From the NCBI GenBank assembly GCA_001314655.1, contig LJSF01000016.1, positions 1 through 64,000 on the forward strand: 64,000 nucleotides of DNA, written 5' to 3'. Each line of letters opens with the position of its first letter. Position 1 is the stretch's first letter. Positions 34,835-44,555 of the stretch are shown here, piece by piece. The position numbers were made by a program, and so were the translations under genes. The notes beneath the pieces were generated by a model, which ran no database searches, was not told the origin of the DNA, and saw only the letters and a program-made list of their open reading frames with translations. Source of the DNA: Rhodobacteraceae bacterium HLUCCA08. Lineage in GTDB: Bacteria; Pseudomonadota; Alphaproteobacteria; Rhodobacterales; Rhodobacteraceae.

Positions 34835-35566
34835 TTAGTCGCCGGCGGCCGTCCCGTCAATGGGCCGCACCGCCACGATCGGCCCCATCTGCAGGCCGAT
34901 ATCGGACCGGCCCAACGCCGGAACGTGCAACCGGCTGACCTTGCCGTCGAAATAGAGCGCATCGTCCAGGCCCAGCGCATCCCGGAACAGCGTGGCGAAA
35001 TCGTGGAAATTCACCGGCTGGTTGGAAATCGCGAACACGACACGGCCATCGCCTGCGCCGACCCCGTTGCGGATATGCCGCGAACTGCCCCCCGGGATCA
35101 GCCGCGGATGCAGCGCCCCGTCCAGCACCAGCATCGGCCCCGATTGGCTGGCGAAGTCGCAGCGCCGCTCCGACGCCGCAAAGGCGCGCGTCTCGACAAT
35201 CCGCACCCCGTCCGCAGCGACACAGAACACCCCGTTGGGCAACAGCCCGAAATTGCCGGGGCCCGCGCTTTCGATCAGCCTCTGCTCGGTGGCGCCGTCC
35301 TCGACGTAAAGCCCCACGGGCGACCGGTCCGCATGATACATACCCGCGTTCATCGCCATCAGGACGGGCCCGCCCGCGGCCCGTTCCACCGCCTCGAAAC
35401 TGCCCAGGATCCTGCCGTAATCGTCGCGCAGGAAGGTCTCGATCCGCTCGCGGGCCAGGTCGACCTCGCAGATCGTGAAGGACTGGCCCAGATGCTCCAG
35501 GTCGCGGCACTCCAGCGCCGATGTCGCCCCGGGGGCCAGGATCAGCGCCAGCAGCGCCGCCCTCAT
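34835..35566 (-). CDS. Phosphodiester glycosidase (NAGPA-like) family protein
   Basis: This 243-residue protein has a signal peptide (residues 1-17, ending GATSALE) followed by a domain of the NAGPA/DUF2233 family. Recognisable parts are [20 protein letters not shown] near residue 70, [27 protein letters not shown] and [16 protein letters not shown] near 180. The human relative uncovers mannose-6-phosphate tags, but bacterial substrates are unknown and may be glycan phosphodiesters in the envelope. It is sandwiched between rbfA (four-base overlap) and truB, an arrangement common in Rhodobacterales as far as I recall. Confidence 0.88.
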   Translation of the reverse strand: MRAALLALILAPGATSALECRDLEHLGQSFTICEVDLARERIETFLRDDYGRILGSFEAVERAAGGPVLMAMNAGMYHADRSPVGLYVEDGATEQRLIESAGPGNFGLLPNGVFCVAADGVRIVETRAFAASERRCDFASQSGPMLVLDGALHPRLIPGGSSRHIRNGVGAGDGRVVFAISNQPVNFHDFATLFRDALGLDDALYFDGKVSRLHVPALGRSDIGLQMGPIVAVRPIDGTAAGD

Positions 35567-35967
35567 TCGTCCAGGTCCTGCCGCACCTTGGCATCGGCGA
35601 ACATCGCCCGGGTCCGGTCGATCCGGTCATAGGTATCGTCGACCCGGAACCGCAGTTCGGGCGTCGCCTTCAGCTTGACCGCGCGGCCGACGATCCGCCG
35701 CAATTCGCCCACGTTGCGCGCCAGCGCGGCCACGGCCAGCTCCGGCTCGCGCCCGCCGAGCGGCAGCACATAGGCGGTGGCGACCCGCAGGTCCGGGCTC
35801 ACCCGCACCTCGCCCACGGTGATCGACATCGCCGCAAGATCCGGGTCATGCACATCGCCGCGCATCAGCGCGTCCGACAGCGTCCGACGGATCAGCTCGC
35901 CGACCCGCAATTGCCGTTGGGACGGTGCCCCGCCCGAGGAAGGTCTGTTCTTTGCCATGGCGCCCAT
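35563..35967 (-). CDS. rbfA: 30S ribosome-binding factor RbfA
   Basis: This 134-residue KH-fold protein helps mature the 16S 5' end and late 30S assembly. Visible family parts are [21 protein letters not shown] near the N-terminus, [24 protein letters not shown], and [16 protein letters not shown] near the C-terminus. ATG 35967 ([13 protein letters not shown]) is chosen because GGAGAGGG lies nine bases upstream; a second ATG at 35958 is possible. The stop overlaps the glycosidase start by four bases. It is divergent from dapB with 42 bases between, so the promoters must overlap. Confidence 0.94.
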   Translation of the reverse strand: MGAMAKNRPSSGGAPSQRQLRVGELIRRTLSDALMRGDVHDPDLAAMSITVGEVRVSPDLRVATAYVLPLGGREPELAVAALARNVGELRRIVGRAVKLKATPELRFRVDDTYDRIDRTRAMFADAKVRQDLDE

Positions 35968-36009
35968 GTAATCCCTCTCCGACCCCTTGCCAAGCAACAG
36001 GAGGCGACA

Positions 36010-36831
36010 ATGGCAGACCCCGCAGACGGCATCCCCGGCATCGTCATTACCGGCGCGTCCGGCCGGATGGGCCGGATGCTGCTTCAGACCGTCGCCGCCT
36101 CCGACAAATGCCGCCTGGTCGCCGCGCTGGAACGGCCCGGCCATGACTGGATCGGCCAGGATGCCGGCACCGCGATGGGCGGCCCCGCTCTGGGCGTGCC
36201 CGTCACCGACGATCCCCTGCCGGCCTTCGCCGAGGCCAACGCGGTGATCGACTTCACCGCGCCCCAGGCGACGGTCGAGTTCGCGACGCTGGCCGCCCAG
36301 GCCCGTGTGGTCCATGTCATCGGCACCACCGGCCTGACCGAGGCCGACCTCGCCCATCTCGAAACCGCCGCCCGCCACGCCGCGATCATCCGCGCCGGCA
36401 ACATGTCGCTTGGCGTCAACCTTTTGGTGCAGCTGACCAAAAAGGTCGCCGCCGCCCTGGACGAGGAGTTCGACATCGAAATCATCGAGGCCCACCACCA
36501 TCACAAGGTCGACGCCCCCTCGGGCACGGCCCTGATGCTGGGCGCAGCCGCGGCCGAGGGACGCGGCGTCACGCTCAAGGACGTCGCCGACCGCGCCCGC
36601 GACGGCATCACCGGCGCCCGCGACCGCGGCCATATCGGCTTTTCCGCGATCCGCGGCGGCGACATCGTCGGCGAACATGACGTGCTCTTCGCCGGCCTCG
36701 GCGAACGCATCACCCTGCGCCATGTCGCCACCGACCGCGCGATCTTCGCCCGCGGCGCGCTCAGGGCCGCGCTCTGGGGCCAGGGCAAGAAGCCCGGCCA
36801 ATACGACATGGTCGACGTGCTCGGCCTCTAG
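36010..36831 (+). CDS. dapB: 4-hydroxy-tetrahydrodipicolinate reductase
   Basis: This 273-residue NAD(P)H-dependent enzyme of the diaminopimelate/lysine pathway has a nucleotide motif GASGRMGRM near residues 15-23. The substrate-binding and catalytic stretch [15 protein letters not shown] near residues 160-174 is diagnostic. It supplies meso-diaminopimelate for peptidoglycan and lysine. The start is preceded by AGGAGG at good distance. It is a single gene, divergent from the rbfA operon; a G/C-rich inverted repeat lies after it. Confidence 0.96.
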   Translation: MADPADGIPGIVITGASGRMGRMLLQTVAASDKCRLVAALERPGHDWIGQDAGTAMGGPALGVPVTDDPLPAFAEANAVIDFTAPQATVEFATLAAQARVVHVIGTTGLTEADLAHLETAARHAAIIRAGNMSLGVNLLVQLTKKVAAALDEEFDIEIIEAHHHHKVDAPSGTALMLGAAAAEGRGVTLKDVADRARDGITGARDRGHIGFSAIRGGDIVGEHDVLFAGLGERITLRHVATDRAIFARGALRAALWGQGKKPGQYDMVDVLGL

Positions 36832-36874
36832 GGCTGCCTTTGTCCCGAAAATACCTCGGGGGGGCCCGAAGGGT

Positions 36875-36891
36875 GGGGGGCAGCGCCCCCC
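36875..36891. repeat. G/C-run inverted repeat, intergenic
   Basis: GGGGGGC (36875-36881) / GCCCCCC (36885-36891) with a three-base loop, preceded by CTCGGGGGGGCCCGAAGGG. As I remember, strings of this kind occur at many intergenic sites in Rhodobacterales. It may terminate dapB or be a dispersed element, and lacks a T-tract. Confidence 0.45.
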
Positions 36892-36990
36892 TCCAAAGCC
36901 CGGAACCCGCGCGGCATCCGTATCCGGGCGATCATCCTCCACTGGCGGAATGAAAGCGCGCGGACGCGCACAATTCGGCACCAGCCGCGA

Positions 36991-37167
36991 TCAGAAATCC
37001 ACCGCCAGGCCCTTCTTCTCCCAATCGCCGTAGCGCACCGGCTCCGGCCCGTCGCGCCCGCCCAGTTCGGGCGGCAGCTCCGGCGCCCTGGCCGCCTTGC
37101 GCCGCGCCTCGGCCTCGGCCAGGGCGCGCTTGGCGGCCTCGGGCAGATCGTCGGGGGTGTCGGACAT
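36991..37167 (-). CDS. DUF1674 (SDHAF4-like) protein
   Basis: This 58-residue protein ends in the conserved DUF1674 segment: ELGGRDGPEPVRYGDWEKKGLAVDF, where PVRYGDWE and GLAVDF are the hallmark of the SDHAF4 family. In eukaryotes SDHAF4 assists flavinylated SdhA during complex II assembly; the bacterial form likely does the same. The N-terminal half is a Lys/Ala/Glu-rich helix. ATG 37167 follows AAGGAGAGCCCGTT. No sdh genes are nearby. It is divergent from rsmB. Confidence 0.87.
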   Translation of the reverse strand: MSDTPDDLPEAAKRALAEAEARRKAARAPELPPELGGRDGPEPVRYGDWEKKGLAVDF

Positions 37168-37235
37168 AACGGGCTCTCCTTGTCGGCGCGTCTTGGGTGA
37201 TATACGCCGCAGCAGCCCATCAGCAAGGGGACCAA

Positions 37236-38504
37236 ATGGCACAACCCGGCCTCGATGCCCGCCGCGCGGCGCTGTTCTGCCTCGACCGGATCACCGGCGA
37301 GGGTCGTCTGATGGCCGAATGCCTCTCCGACGGCGCCTTGTCCCACCTGTCCCCGCCGGACCGCGCCCGGGCCCAGCGGCTGACGCTCGACACCCTGCGC
37401 AGCTTGCCCAATGCCGACCGGCTGCTCAAACCCCATCTCAAGAAACGGCCGCCGCTGGCGGTGCAGAACATCCTGCGCCTGGGCACCCATGAACTGATGT
37501 CGGGCGAGGCCGCCCATGGCGTGATCAACTCGCTCGTGGACATCACCGGCCGCAACCGCCGCACCGCCAGCCTCAAGGGCCTGGTCAACGCCGTGTTGCG
37601 CAAGATCGCCGCCACCGATGCCGAAACCCGGGCCAAACGCGGCCCGCCCCGCCTGCCGCGCTGGCTGCGCGATCCGCTGACCACCGCCTGGGGCGGCGCC
37701 GCGATCAAGGCGATGGAGGCCGCCCATGCGCGAGGCGCCCCGCTCGATCTGACCGCCCGCGATGATCCGCAGGCGGTGGCCGAGATGACCGGCGGCACGC
37801 TTCTGCCCACCGGCTCGATCCGGCTGACCGATCCGGGCCAGGTCTCGGCCCTGCCCGGCTATGCCGACGGCGCCTGGTGGGTGCAGGATGCCGCCGCCGC
37901 CCTGCCGGCCCGACTGCTGGCCCCGCACAAGGGCGAACGCGTGCTCGACCTCTGCGCCGCGCCGGGCGGCAAGACCCTGCAGCTGGCCGCCATGGGCGCC
38001 GATGTCACCGCGATCGACATTTCCGAACCGCGCATGGCCCGGGTGACCGACAATCTCGCCCGCACCGGGCTGCAGGCCACCACCCTGGTCGCCGATGCGC
38101 TGGAATTCGCCACCCCCGGCTGGGACGCGATCCTGCTGGATGCGCCCTGTTCGGCCACCGGCACGATCCGCCGCCACCCGGACCTGCCCCATGCCAAGGA
38201 CGGGGCCGATTTCGCCGCGCTGATCGCCGGCCAGACCCGGCTCATCGACCATGCGCTCGCGCTGCTGAACCCCGGCGGGCGGCTGACCTTCTGCACCTGT
38301 TCGCTGCTGCCCGACGAGGGCGAGGTGCAGGCCGAGGCCGCTCTGACCCGCCATCCCGGGCTAAGCGTGGTCCCCCCCGCCCTGCCGGGTCTCGATCCGG
38401 CCTGGCCGACGCCCGAGGGCGGGTTGCGCCTGCGTCCCGATCACTGGGCCGACCGGGGCGGGCTTGACGGCTTCTACATCGTCACCTTCCGAAACGAGGC
38501 GTGA
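37236..38504 (+). CDS. rsmB: 16S rRNA (cytosine-5) methyltransferase RsmB family
   Basis: This 422-residue protein has an N-terminal NusB-like RNA-binding domain (about residues 1-130, with LRLGTHELM) and a C-terminal SAM-dependent methyltransferase. The latter has motif I VLDLCAAPGGKTLQLA near residue 232, the cysteine motif LLDAPCSATGTIRRHPD near 300 and the catalytic cysteine in FCTCSLLPDEGE near 350. It methylates C967 of 16S rRNA in E. coli. ATG 37236 is used; an in-frame start at 37197 would overlap the promoter zone shared with the DUF1674 gene. It leads a run with the heparinase-like and purH genes. Confidence 0.93.
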   Translation: MAQPGLDARRAALFCLDRITGEGRLMAECLSDGALSHLSPPDRARAQRLTLDTLRSLPNADRLLKPHLKKRPPLAVQNILRLGTHELMSGEAAHGVINSLVDITGRNRRTASLKGLVNAVLRKIAATDAETRAKRGPPRLPRWLRDPLTTAWGGAAIKAMEAAHARGAPLDLTARDDPQAVAEMTGGTLLPTGSIRLTDPGQVSALPGYADGAWWVQDAAAALPARLLAPHKGERVLDLCAAPGGKTLQLAAMGADVTAIDISEPRMARVTDNLARTGLQATTLVADALEFATPGWDAILLDAPCSATGTIRRHPDLPHAKDGADFAALIAGQTRLIDHALALLNPGGRLTFCTCSLLPDEGEVQAEAALTRHPGLSVVPPALPGLDPAWPTPEGGLRLRPDHWADRGGLDGFYIVTFRNEA

Positions 38505-38560
38505 CACCCCCGCCCCCGGCGCGTATAAGCTGACCCCAAGACAAGGCCCCGCAAAGGGGC

Positions 38561-40333
38561 GTGGCAGAGGCAGCCAGGCTGGTGCACAGTGAGCGGATCG
38601 TCCGGATCAGGAACCGCCTTCAGGCGCGTCTGTGCGCGCGCGCGTCGCCGGCGACGGGCTTTACCACGGCGCCGGAACCGCGGCTTTTCGGCCATTTCGC
38701 CCGTGGCCGGCAGCTCATGGCCGGAAATTTCCTGTTCCCCGGCGGGTTGGTCGAAGCCAAGGGCGACACGATCTGGGCCGCCGCCGACCGGGCCGCCGAT
38801 CCCCGTGCCATGGTGCTGGCCCAGGGTTTCACCTGGCTCGATGACCTGGTCGCCGTGGGCGATGGCCGCGCCCGGGTTCTGGCCCAGTCCTGGCTGGCCG
38901 ACTGGATCGCCCGCTATGGCCGCGGCACCGGACCGGGCTGGACCCCGGACCTGGCCGGGCGGCGCCTGATCCGCTGGATCACCCATGGCCTGTTCCTGCT
39001 GCGCGGCCAGGACGCCGCCGGGTCCGAGGCCTATTTTCGCTCCGCCGGGCAACAGGCGATCTTTCTGTCGCGGCGCTGGAAGGCGGCCCGCCCCGGTCTG
39101 CCCCGGTTCGAGGCTCTGACCGGCATGATCTATGCCGGCCTCGCTCTGGAAGGGATGGAGCGCCATGTCGCCCCCGCCACCGCCGCCCTGGCCCGCGATT
39201 GCAAGACCCAGGTCGGCCCCGACGGCGGCATCGCCTCGCGCAGCCCCGAGGATCTGACCGAAACCCTGACCCTGCTGACCTGGGCCGAAGGCGCATTGCG
39301 CGACACCGACACGGCCGTCCCCGAAACCCTGCGCGCCGCCATCGCCCGCATTGCGCCCACATTGCGCGCCCTGCGCCACGCCGATGGCGGGCTCGCCCGG
39401 TTCCATGGCGGCGGGCGCGGCCTTGACGGGCGCCTGGACGAGGCACTGGCCGCCTCCGGCACCTCGGCGCAGCCCGATCCGGAGCGGCTGCACATGGGCT
39501 ATGGCCGGCTCCAGGCCGGGCGCACCACGATCGTCCTGGACGCCGCCCCGCCCCCCGCCGGCGGCCATGCCGGCACCGCCCATGCCGCGACCCTGGCGTT
39601 CGAACTGACCTCGGGCCGCCGGCCGATGATCGTCAATTGCGGCTCGGGCGCCTTTTTCGGCGGCGATTGGGCCCGCGCCGGCCGCGCCACGCCCAGCCAT
39701 TCGACGCTGGGGATCGACGGCGTGTCCTCGTCGCGCCTGGCGCCCGGCACCGATGGCGAGGATCGGCTGACCGACACCCCGCACCAGGTCCTGACCCATT
39801 TCGAGCCCCTGCCCGACGGTCTGCGCCTGGCCGCCTCTCATGACGGCTACCGGCGCAGCCACGGCATGACCCATGCCCGGACCCTGGACCTGTCCCAGGA
39901 TGGCCGTGGCCTGGCCGGAGAGGACCTTCTGACCGTCCTCGACCCCGCCGACGAAGCCGCCTTCGACGCCGCCATGACCCGCGCCAACCTGCAGGGCATC
40001 GCCTTTTCGATCCGCTTCCACCTGCACCCCGAGGTCGAGGCCCGGGTCGATCTGGGCGGCAGCGCCGTGTCGCTGACCTTGCGGTCGGGCGAAATCTGGA
40101 TCTTTCGCCAGACCGGCGCCCAGCGCATGCACCTGGCGCCCTCGGTCTATCTCGAATCCGGGCGGATCAAGCCGCGTGCGACACAACAGGTGGTTTTAGT
40201 CGGCCGCGCAATGTCCTATGCGACGCGCATCCGCTGGTCGCTGGCCAAGGCGCAGGACACGCCGCTGGCCATCCGCGACATGCCGCGCGACGTGGCCGCG
40301 GAGCATGACGAGCTGACACCGGGGGACACCTGA
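38561..40333 (+). CDS. Heparinase II/III family protein
   Basis: This protein of about 590 residues has an alpha/alpha-toroid N-terminal part (to about residue 320) and a heparinase II/III beta-sandwich C-terminal part (LTSGRRPMIVNCGSGAFFGGDW near 345, ATPSHSTLGIDG near 375, SHDGYRRSHGMTHARTL near 425). The family includes polysaccharide lyases, but these short-run Rhodobacterales versions have unproven substrates and no clear signal peptide. The start is uncertain: GTG 38561 is used, with GTG 38582 possible. The stop is directly followed by the purH ATG, so the two are co-transcribed. Confidence 0.85.
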   Translation: MAEAARLVHSERIVRIRNRLQARLCARASPATGFTTAPEPRLFGHFARGRQLMAGNFLFPGGLVEAKGDTIWAAADRAADPRAMVLAQGFTWLDDLVAVGDGRARVLAQSWLADWIARYGRGTGPGWTPDLAGRRLIRWITHGLFLLRGQDAAGSEAYFRSAGQQAIFLSRRWKAARPGLPRFEALTGMIYAGLALEGMERHVAPATAALARDCKTQVGPDGGIASRSPEDLTETLTLLTWAEGALRDTDTAVPETLRAAIARIAPTLRALRHADGGLARFHGGGRGLDGRLDEALAASGTSAQPDPERLHMGYGRLQAGRTTIVLDAAPPPAGGHAGTAHAATLAFELTSGRRPMIVNCGSGAFFGGDWARAGRATPSHSTLGIDGVSSSRLAPGTDGEDRLTDTPHQVLTHFEPLPDGLRLAASHDGYRRSHGMTHARTLDLSQDGRGLAGEDLLTVLDPADEAAFDAAMTRANLQGIAFSIRFHLHPEVEARVDLGGSAVSLTLRSGEIWIFRQTGAQRMHLAPSVYLESGRIKPRATQQVVLVGRAMSYATRIRWSLAKAQDTPLAIRDMPRDVAAEHDELTPGDT

Positions 40334-41923
40334 ATGACCGACCTCGCACCGCTGAACCGCGCGCTGCTTTCCGTTTCCGACAAGACCGGCCTGATCGACC
40401 TGGCCCGCGCGCTTCATGCCCGGGGTGTGGAACTGCTGTCCACCGGCGGCACCGCGAAGGCCCTGCGCGCGGCCGATCTGCCGGTGCGCGACGTGGCCGA
40501 GGTCACGGGCTTTCCCGAAATGATGGACGGCCGGGTCAAGACCCTGCACCCGGCGGTCCACGGCGGCCTTCTGGCCCTGCGCGACGACGACGCCCATGTC
40601 GCCGCGATGACGGCCCACGGAATCCCGCCGATCGACCTGCTGGTGGTCAACCTCTACCCGTTCGAGGCGGCGCTGGACCGCGGCGCCGATTACGCCGAGA
40701 TGATCGAGAACATCGACATCGGCGGCCCGGCGATGATCCGCGCCGCGGCCAAGAACCACGCCCATGTCGGCGTGGTGACGGATGTCGCGGATTACGCCGC
40801 CCTGCTGGCCGAACTCGACGCCCATGACGGCCGGACCTCTTATGGGTTCCGCCAGCGCCTGGCCCAGAATGCCTATGCCCGCACCGCCGCCTATGATGCC
40901 GCGGTCAGCACCTGGATGGCCGGCGCCACCGGCGAGGCCACCCCGCGCCGCCGCGCCTTTGCCGGCACCCTGGCCCAGCCCCTGCGCTACGGCGAAAACC
41001 CGCACCAGCGGGCGGCCTTCTATACCGATGGCAGCAACCGCCCCGGCATCGCCACCGCGACCCAGCTTCAGGGCAAGGAATTGTCCTACAACAACATCAA
41101 CGATACCGACGCGGCCTTTGAACTGGTCAGCGAATTCCTGCCCGCCGACGGCTTTGCCTGCGCCATCATCAAACATGCCAACCCCTGCGGCGTCGCCACC
41201 GGCGCCACCCTGCTGGACGCCTATCGGAAGGCCTTCGATTGCGACCGCACCTCGGCCTTCGGCGGCATCGTCGCGCTGAATTCCACGCTTGACGGCGAAA
41301 CCTCCGAAGCCATCGCCGAAATCTTTACCGAGGTGGTGATCGCCCCCGGCATCCACCAGGACGCCAAGGACCTCTTCGCGAAAAAGAAGAACCTGCGCCT
41401 GCTGACCACCCCGGGCCTGGCCAATACGGCCGAGCCGCGCCTGACCTGGCGGCAGGTCTCGGGCGGGATCCTGGTGCAGGACGCCGATACCGACACCCTT
41501 ACGCCGGATGACCTGAAGGTGGTGACGAAAAAGGCCCCGACCGAGGCGCAGATGCAGGACCTCCTGTTTGCCTGGAAGGTCGCCAAACACGTGAAATCCA
41601 ACGCCATCGTCTATGCCAGGGACGGCCGCACCGTCGGCGTCGGCGCCGGCCAGATGTCGCGCCTCGACAGCGCGCTCATCGCCGCGAAAAAGGCCGAACG
41701 CATGGCCGAGGCGCTGGGCCTGCCACAGCCGCTCACCATCGGCTCCGCCGTCGCCTCGGACGCGTTCTTTCCCTTTGCCGACGGGCTGATGGAGGCCGCG
41801 GCCGCCGGCGCCACCTGCGTCATCCAGCCCGGTGGCTCGATGCGCGACGACGAGGTGATCGCCGCCGCCGACGACGCCGGGCTGGCGATGGTCCTGACCG
41901 GCATGCGCCATTTCCGGCATTGA
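40334..41923 (+). CDS. purH: Bifunctional AICAR transformylase/IMP cyclohydrolase
   Basis: This 529-residue enzyme catalyses the last two steps of IMP synthesis. The N-terminal cyclohydrolase domain (about 1-200) shows [38 protein letters not shown] and [17 protein letters not shown]. The C-terminal transformylase domain shows [14 protein letters not shown] near 218, [12 protein letters not shown] near 248, [13 protein letters not shown] near 278, and [12 protein letters not shown] near 473. The length is standard. It begins immediately after the heparinase-like gene stop and lies upstream of lspA with about 100 bases between. Confidence 0.97.
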   Translation: MTDLAPLNRALLSVSDKTGLIDLARALHARGVELLSTGGTAKALRAADLPVRDVAEVTGFPEMMDGRVKTLHPAVHGGLLALRDDDAHVAAMTAHGIPPIDLLVVNLYPFEAALDRGADYAEMIENIDIGGPAMIRAAAKNHAHVGVVTDVADYAALLAELDAHDGRTSYGFRQRLAQNAYARTAAYDAAVSTWMAGATGEATPRRRAFAGTLAQPLRYGENPHQRAAFYTDGSNRPGIATATQLQGKELSYNNINDTDAAFELVSEFLPADGFACAIIKHANPCGVATGATLLDAYRKAFDCDRTSAFGGIVALNSTLDGETSEAIAEIFTEVVIAPGIHQDAKDLFAKKKNLRLLTTPGLANTAEPRLTWRQVSGGILVQDADTDTLTPDDLKVVTKKAPTEAQMQDLLFAWKVAKHVKSNAIVYARDGRTVGVGAGQMSRLDSALIAAKKAERMAEALGLPQPLTIGSAVASDAFFPFADGLMEAAAAGATCVIQPGGSMRDDEVIAAADDAGLAMVLTGMRHFRH

Positions 41924-42031
41924 CGGCGGATGCGGCGGGCCACGCGTCTTTCGCCACCGGACCGGCCCGGTTTCGGCTTGCAAAACCCGCCCCGTCCCCG
42001 TTCCTTGGCGACCAATCAGCGGAGCACGACC

Positions 42032-42562
42032 ATGCGCCTCATCTTCTGGACCGGGTTCTGGACCTTTCTCGCCGACCAGGCGCTGAAATTCTACGTGCTC
42101 TACGGGCTGAACCTGCCCGAGGAACAGGTGATCGACGTCGCCCCGCCCTACCTGGTGCTGCGCATGGCCTGGAACCGCGGGGTGAATTTCGGCCTGTTCG
42201 CGGAATACGACCTGCGCTGGTTCCTGATCGCGCTGGCGGTGGTGCTTTGCGCGATCGTGATCTGGTGGATGGCCCGGTCGCCGCAATCGCGCTGGGCCCA
42301 TGCCTCGGCCGGGCTTCTGGTGGGCGGCGCGCTGGGCAACGTGGTCGACCGGCTGTATCTGCCCGGCGTGGCGGACTTCATCAACATGTCCTGCTGCGGC
42401 ATCTACAATCCCTATGCCTTCAACCTGGCCGATGTGGCGATCTTTGTCGGCGCGGTGGGGCTGGTGCTGTTCACCGGCGACGATGACAACGGCAAGGGCC
42501 AGCGCGCCGGCAAGCGCACCGGCACGGGCACGGCCAGGCGTCGCGCCGACAAGACCTCGTGA
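42032..42562 (+). CDS. lspA: Lipoprotein signal peptidase II
   Basis: This 176-residue inner-membrane aspartyl protease removes signal peptides from prolipoproteins. Four hydrophobic helices are seen (about residues 3-22, 65-83, 90-108 and 127-148). The two catalytic aspartates are in GNVVDRLYLPGVADFI near residue 105 and FNLADVAIF near 135. The C-terminus has a hydrophilic basic extension (GKGQRAGKRTG...RRRADKTS) longer than in E. coli. ATG 42032 (MRLIFWTGFW) is chosen because GGAGCACGACC precedes it. At least seven predicted lipoproteins in this window would be its substrates. Confidence 0.93.
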   Translation: MRLIFWTGFWTFLADQALKFYVLYGLNLPEEQVIDVAPPYLVLRMAWNRGVNFGLFAEYDLRWFLIALAVVLCAIVIWWMARSPQSRWAHASAGLLVGGALGNVVDRLYLPGVADFINMSCCGIYNPYAFNLADVAIFVGAVGLVLFTGDDDNGKGQRAGKRTGTGTARRRADKTS

Positions 42563-42608
42563 CGCCGCGCGCGGCTTGGGCTAGACAGGATCGCGGAAGG
42601 AGTTGGGC

Positions 42609-43118
42609 ATGATCGGCAGAACCGCAGTGATGATCGTCCTGGGCCTGTCCCTGTCGGCCTGCGCCGGCGGCGACCGGGGCCTGCGTGACCTGCGCTCGCC
42701 CTCGGGCGGGCCGGACGAATTCTCGGTCCTGCCGCTGGCGCCGCTGAGCTTGCCCGACGACCTGTCGGACCTGCCGCGCCCCACCCCCGGCGGGGCCAAC
42801 CGCACCGATCCCGCCCCGCAGGCCGAGGCGGTCGCCGCCCTTGGCGGCTCCCTCTCCGCCGTCGACACCGCCGGTATTCCCGCAAGCGACGCCGCGCTGG
42901 TCAATGCCGCCGGCCGCGCCGGCACCGACCCGGGGATCCGCGCCACGCTCGCGACCGAGGATGACGCCTTCCGCAACCGCCGCGCCCGGCTGGGCCTGTT
43001 CGCCGGCCCCGAACGCTATTTCCGTGCCTATGCCGGCCAGGCGCTCGACGCCTATGCCGAGCTTGCCCGCTTCCGCAACCTGGGCGTCGCGGTCCCGTCG
43101 GCCCCGCCCGCGCCCTAG
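42609..43118 (+). CDS. DUF3035 lipoprotein
   Basis: This 169-residue protein has a lipoprotein signal (MIGRTAVMIVLGLSLSAC, lipobox LSAC). Its mature part is Pro/Ala-rich, with LRSPSGGPDEFSVLPLAPLSLPDDLSDLPRPTPGGANRTD at the start, the characteristic opening of DUF3035 proteins. The family is restricted to alphaproteobacteria and regularly lies between lspA and the M16 peptidases; the function is unknown. ATG 42609 follows GGAAGGAGTTGGGC. Confidence 0.9.
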   Translation: MIGRTAVMIVLGLSLSACAGGDRGLRDLRSPSGGPDEFSVLPLAPLSLPDDLSDLPRPTPGGANRTDPAPQAEAVAALGGSLSAVDTAGIPASDAALVNAAGRAGTDPGIRATLATEDDAFRNRRARLGLFAGPERYFRAYAGQALDAYAELARFRNLGVAVPSAPPAP

Positions 43119-43223
43119 GCGCCGCTCCCGTCGCACCCCCCGATCACATCCGCGCAATCGCCGCTTGCCCCCGGCCCCGCGCGCCGTAAGTTCATCGCAA
43201 CCGACCCCAGCGGAGCCCTGCCG

Positions 43224-44555
43224 ATGACGCGCCTTCTCGCCGCCTTCCTCGCCCTTCTGGCCCTGCCCGCGCTGGCGGCCGAAAAGGTCACGACCTTCAC
43301 GCTCGACAACGGCATGGACGTGGTGGTGATCGAGGATCACCGCGCCCCCGTCGTCGTCCACATGGTCTGGTACCGCACCGGCGCCGCCGACGAACCGGCC
43401 GGCCAGTCCGGCATCGCGCATTTCCTCGAACACCTGATGTTCAAGGGCACCGACGATTACGGCCCCGGAGAGATGTCGGACATCATCGCGGCCAACGGCG
43501 GCTCGGACAACGCCTTCACCTCGTGGGATTACACCGCCTATTTCCAGCGCATCGCCGCCGACCGGCTGGATCTGATGATGCGGATGGAGGCGGACCGGAT
43601 GACCGACCTGGTCCTGTCGCCCGCCGATATCCGCACCGAACGCGACGTGATCCTCGAGGAACGCAACCAGCGGGTCGACAACAATCCCAATGCGCTGATG
43701 CGCGAACAGATGCGCGCCGCGCAATACCTGAACCATCCCTACGGCGTGCCGATCATCGGCTGGCGGCACGAGATGGAGGGGCTCGACATGGACGCCGCCC
43801 TGGCCTTCTATGACCGCTTCTACGCGCCCAACAACGCCATCCTGGTGGTCGCCGGCGATGTCGAACCCGACCAGGTCCGCGCCCTCGCCGACACCCATTA
43901 CGGCCCGATCCCGGCCAATCCGGACCTGATGCCGCGCACCCGTATCCAGGAACCGCCGCAACTGGCCGAACGCCGCATCGTCTTTGCCGATCCACGCATC
44001 GCCCAGCCCTATCTCGCGCGCAGCTACCTGGCCCCGGAACGCGACCCGGGCGACCAGGGCCAGGCCGCCGCGCTCACCTACCTGGCCGAGCTGATCGGCG
44101 GTTCGCCCTTCACCTCGACCCTGGGCGTCGCGCTGCAATTCGACAGCCAGGTGGCGGTCTATTCCAACGCCTTCTATGACGGGCTGAACCTGGATGACGG
44201 CACCTTCGGGCTGACCGTCGTCCCGGCCGAGGGCGTCACCCTGCAAGAGGCCGAGGACGCCATGGACGCCGCCATCGCCGCCTTCCTTGACGGCGACATC
44301 GACCCGGCCCGGATCGAGGCGATCCGCACCCAATTCCGCGCCTCGGAAATCTATGCGCTCGACAACGTGATGGGCCTCGCGCAGCGCTATGGGTCGGCGC
44401 TCACCTCGGGGCTCACGGTCGAGGATGTGCAAGCCTGGCCCCAGGCGCTGCAGGACGTGACCGAGGCCGATATCCGCGCCGCCGCCGAGGCCGTGCTGAA
44501 CCGCGACCGGGCGGTCACCGCCTGGGTCGTCCCAAGCCGGGAGTTGCTGCAATGA
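43224..44555 (+). CDS. M16 family zinc metallopeptidase (catalytic subunit)
   Basis: This 443-residue exported protein has a signal peptide (residues 1 to about 18, ending LPALAAE) and an inverzincin motif HFLEHLMFKGT near residue 70 (HxxEH), with the third ligand glutamate about 75 residues later in RDVILEERNQR. It is the active partner in the heterodimeric M16 peptidases, which degrade peptides in the periplasm. The next gene encodes its inactive partner and overlaps by four bases. The C-domain (about 230-430) is the second M16 unit. Confidence 0.93.
   Translation: MTRLLAAFLALLALPALAAEKVTTFTLDNGMDVVVIEDHRAPVVVHMVWYRTGAADEPAGQSGIAHFLEHLMFKGTDDYGPGEMSDIIAANGGSDNAFTSWDYTAYFQRIAADRLDLMMRMEADRMTDLVLSPADIRTERDVILEERNQRVDNNPNALMREQMRAAQYLNHPYGVPIIGWRHEMEGLDMDAALAFYDRFYAPNNAILVVAGDVEPDQVRALADTHYGPIPANPDLMPRTRIQEPPQLAERRIVFADPRIAQPYLARSYLAPERDPGDQGQAAALTYLAELIGGSPFTSTLGVALQFDSQVAVYSNAFYDGLNLDDGTFGLTVVPAEGVTLQEAEDAMDAAIAAFLDGDIDPARIEAIRTQFRASEIYALDNVMGLAQRYGSALTSGLTVEDVQAWPQALQDVTEADIRAAAEAVLNRDRAVTAWVVPSRELLQ

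Noticed and set aside
38561-40333. Heparinase-like protein as a secreted polysaccharide lyase
   Set aside because: No signal peptide is visible at either possible start, and the gene sits in a housekeeping run with rsmB and purH, so secretion and lyase action on outside polymers are not supported.
40196-44552. Two minus-strand open frames of about 700 codons opposite purH, lspA and the M16 genes
   Set aside because: Shadow frames of well-identified genes on the other strand. The GC-rich third position explains their length.
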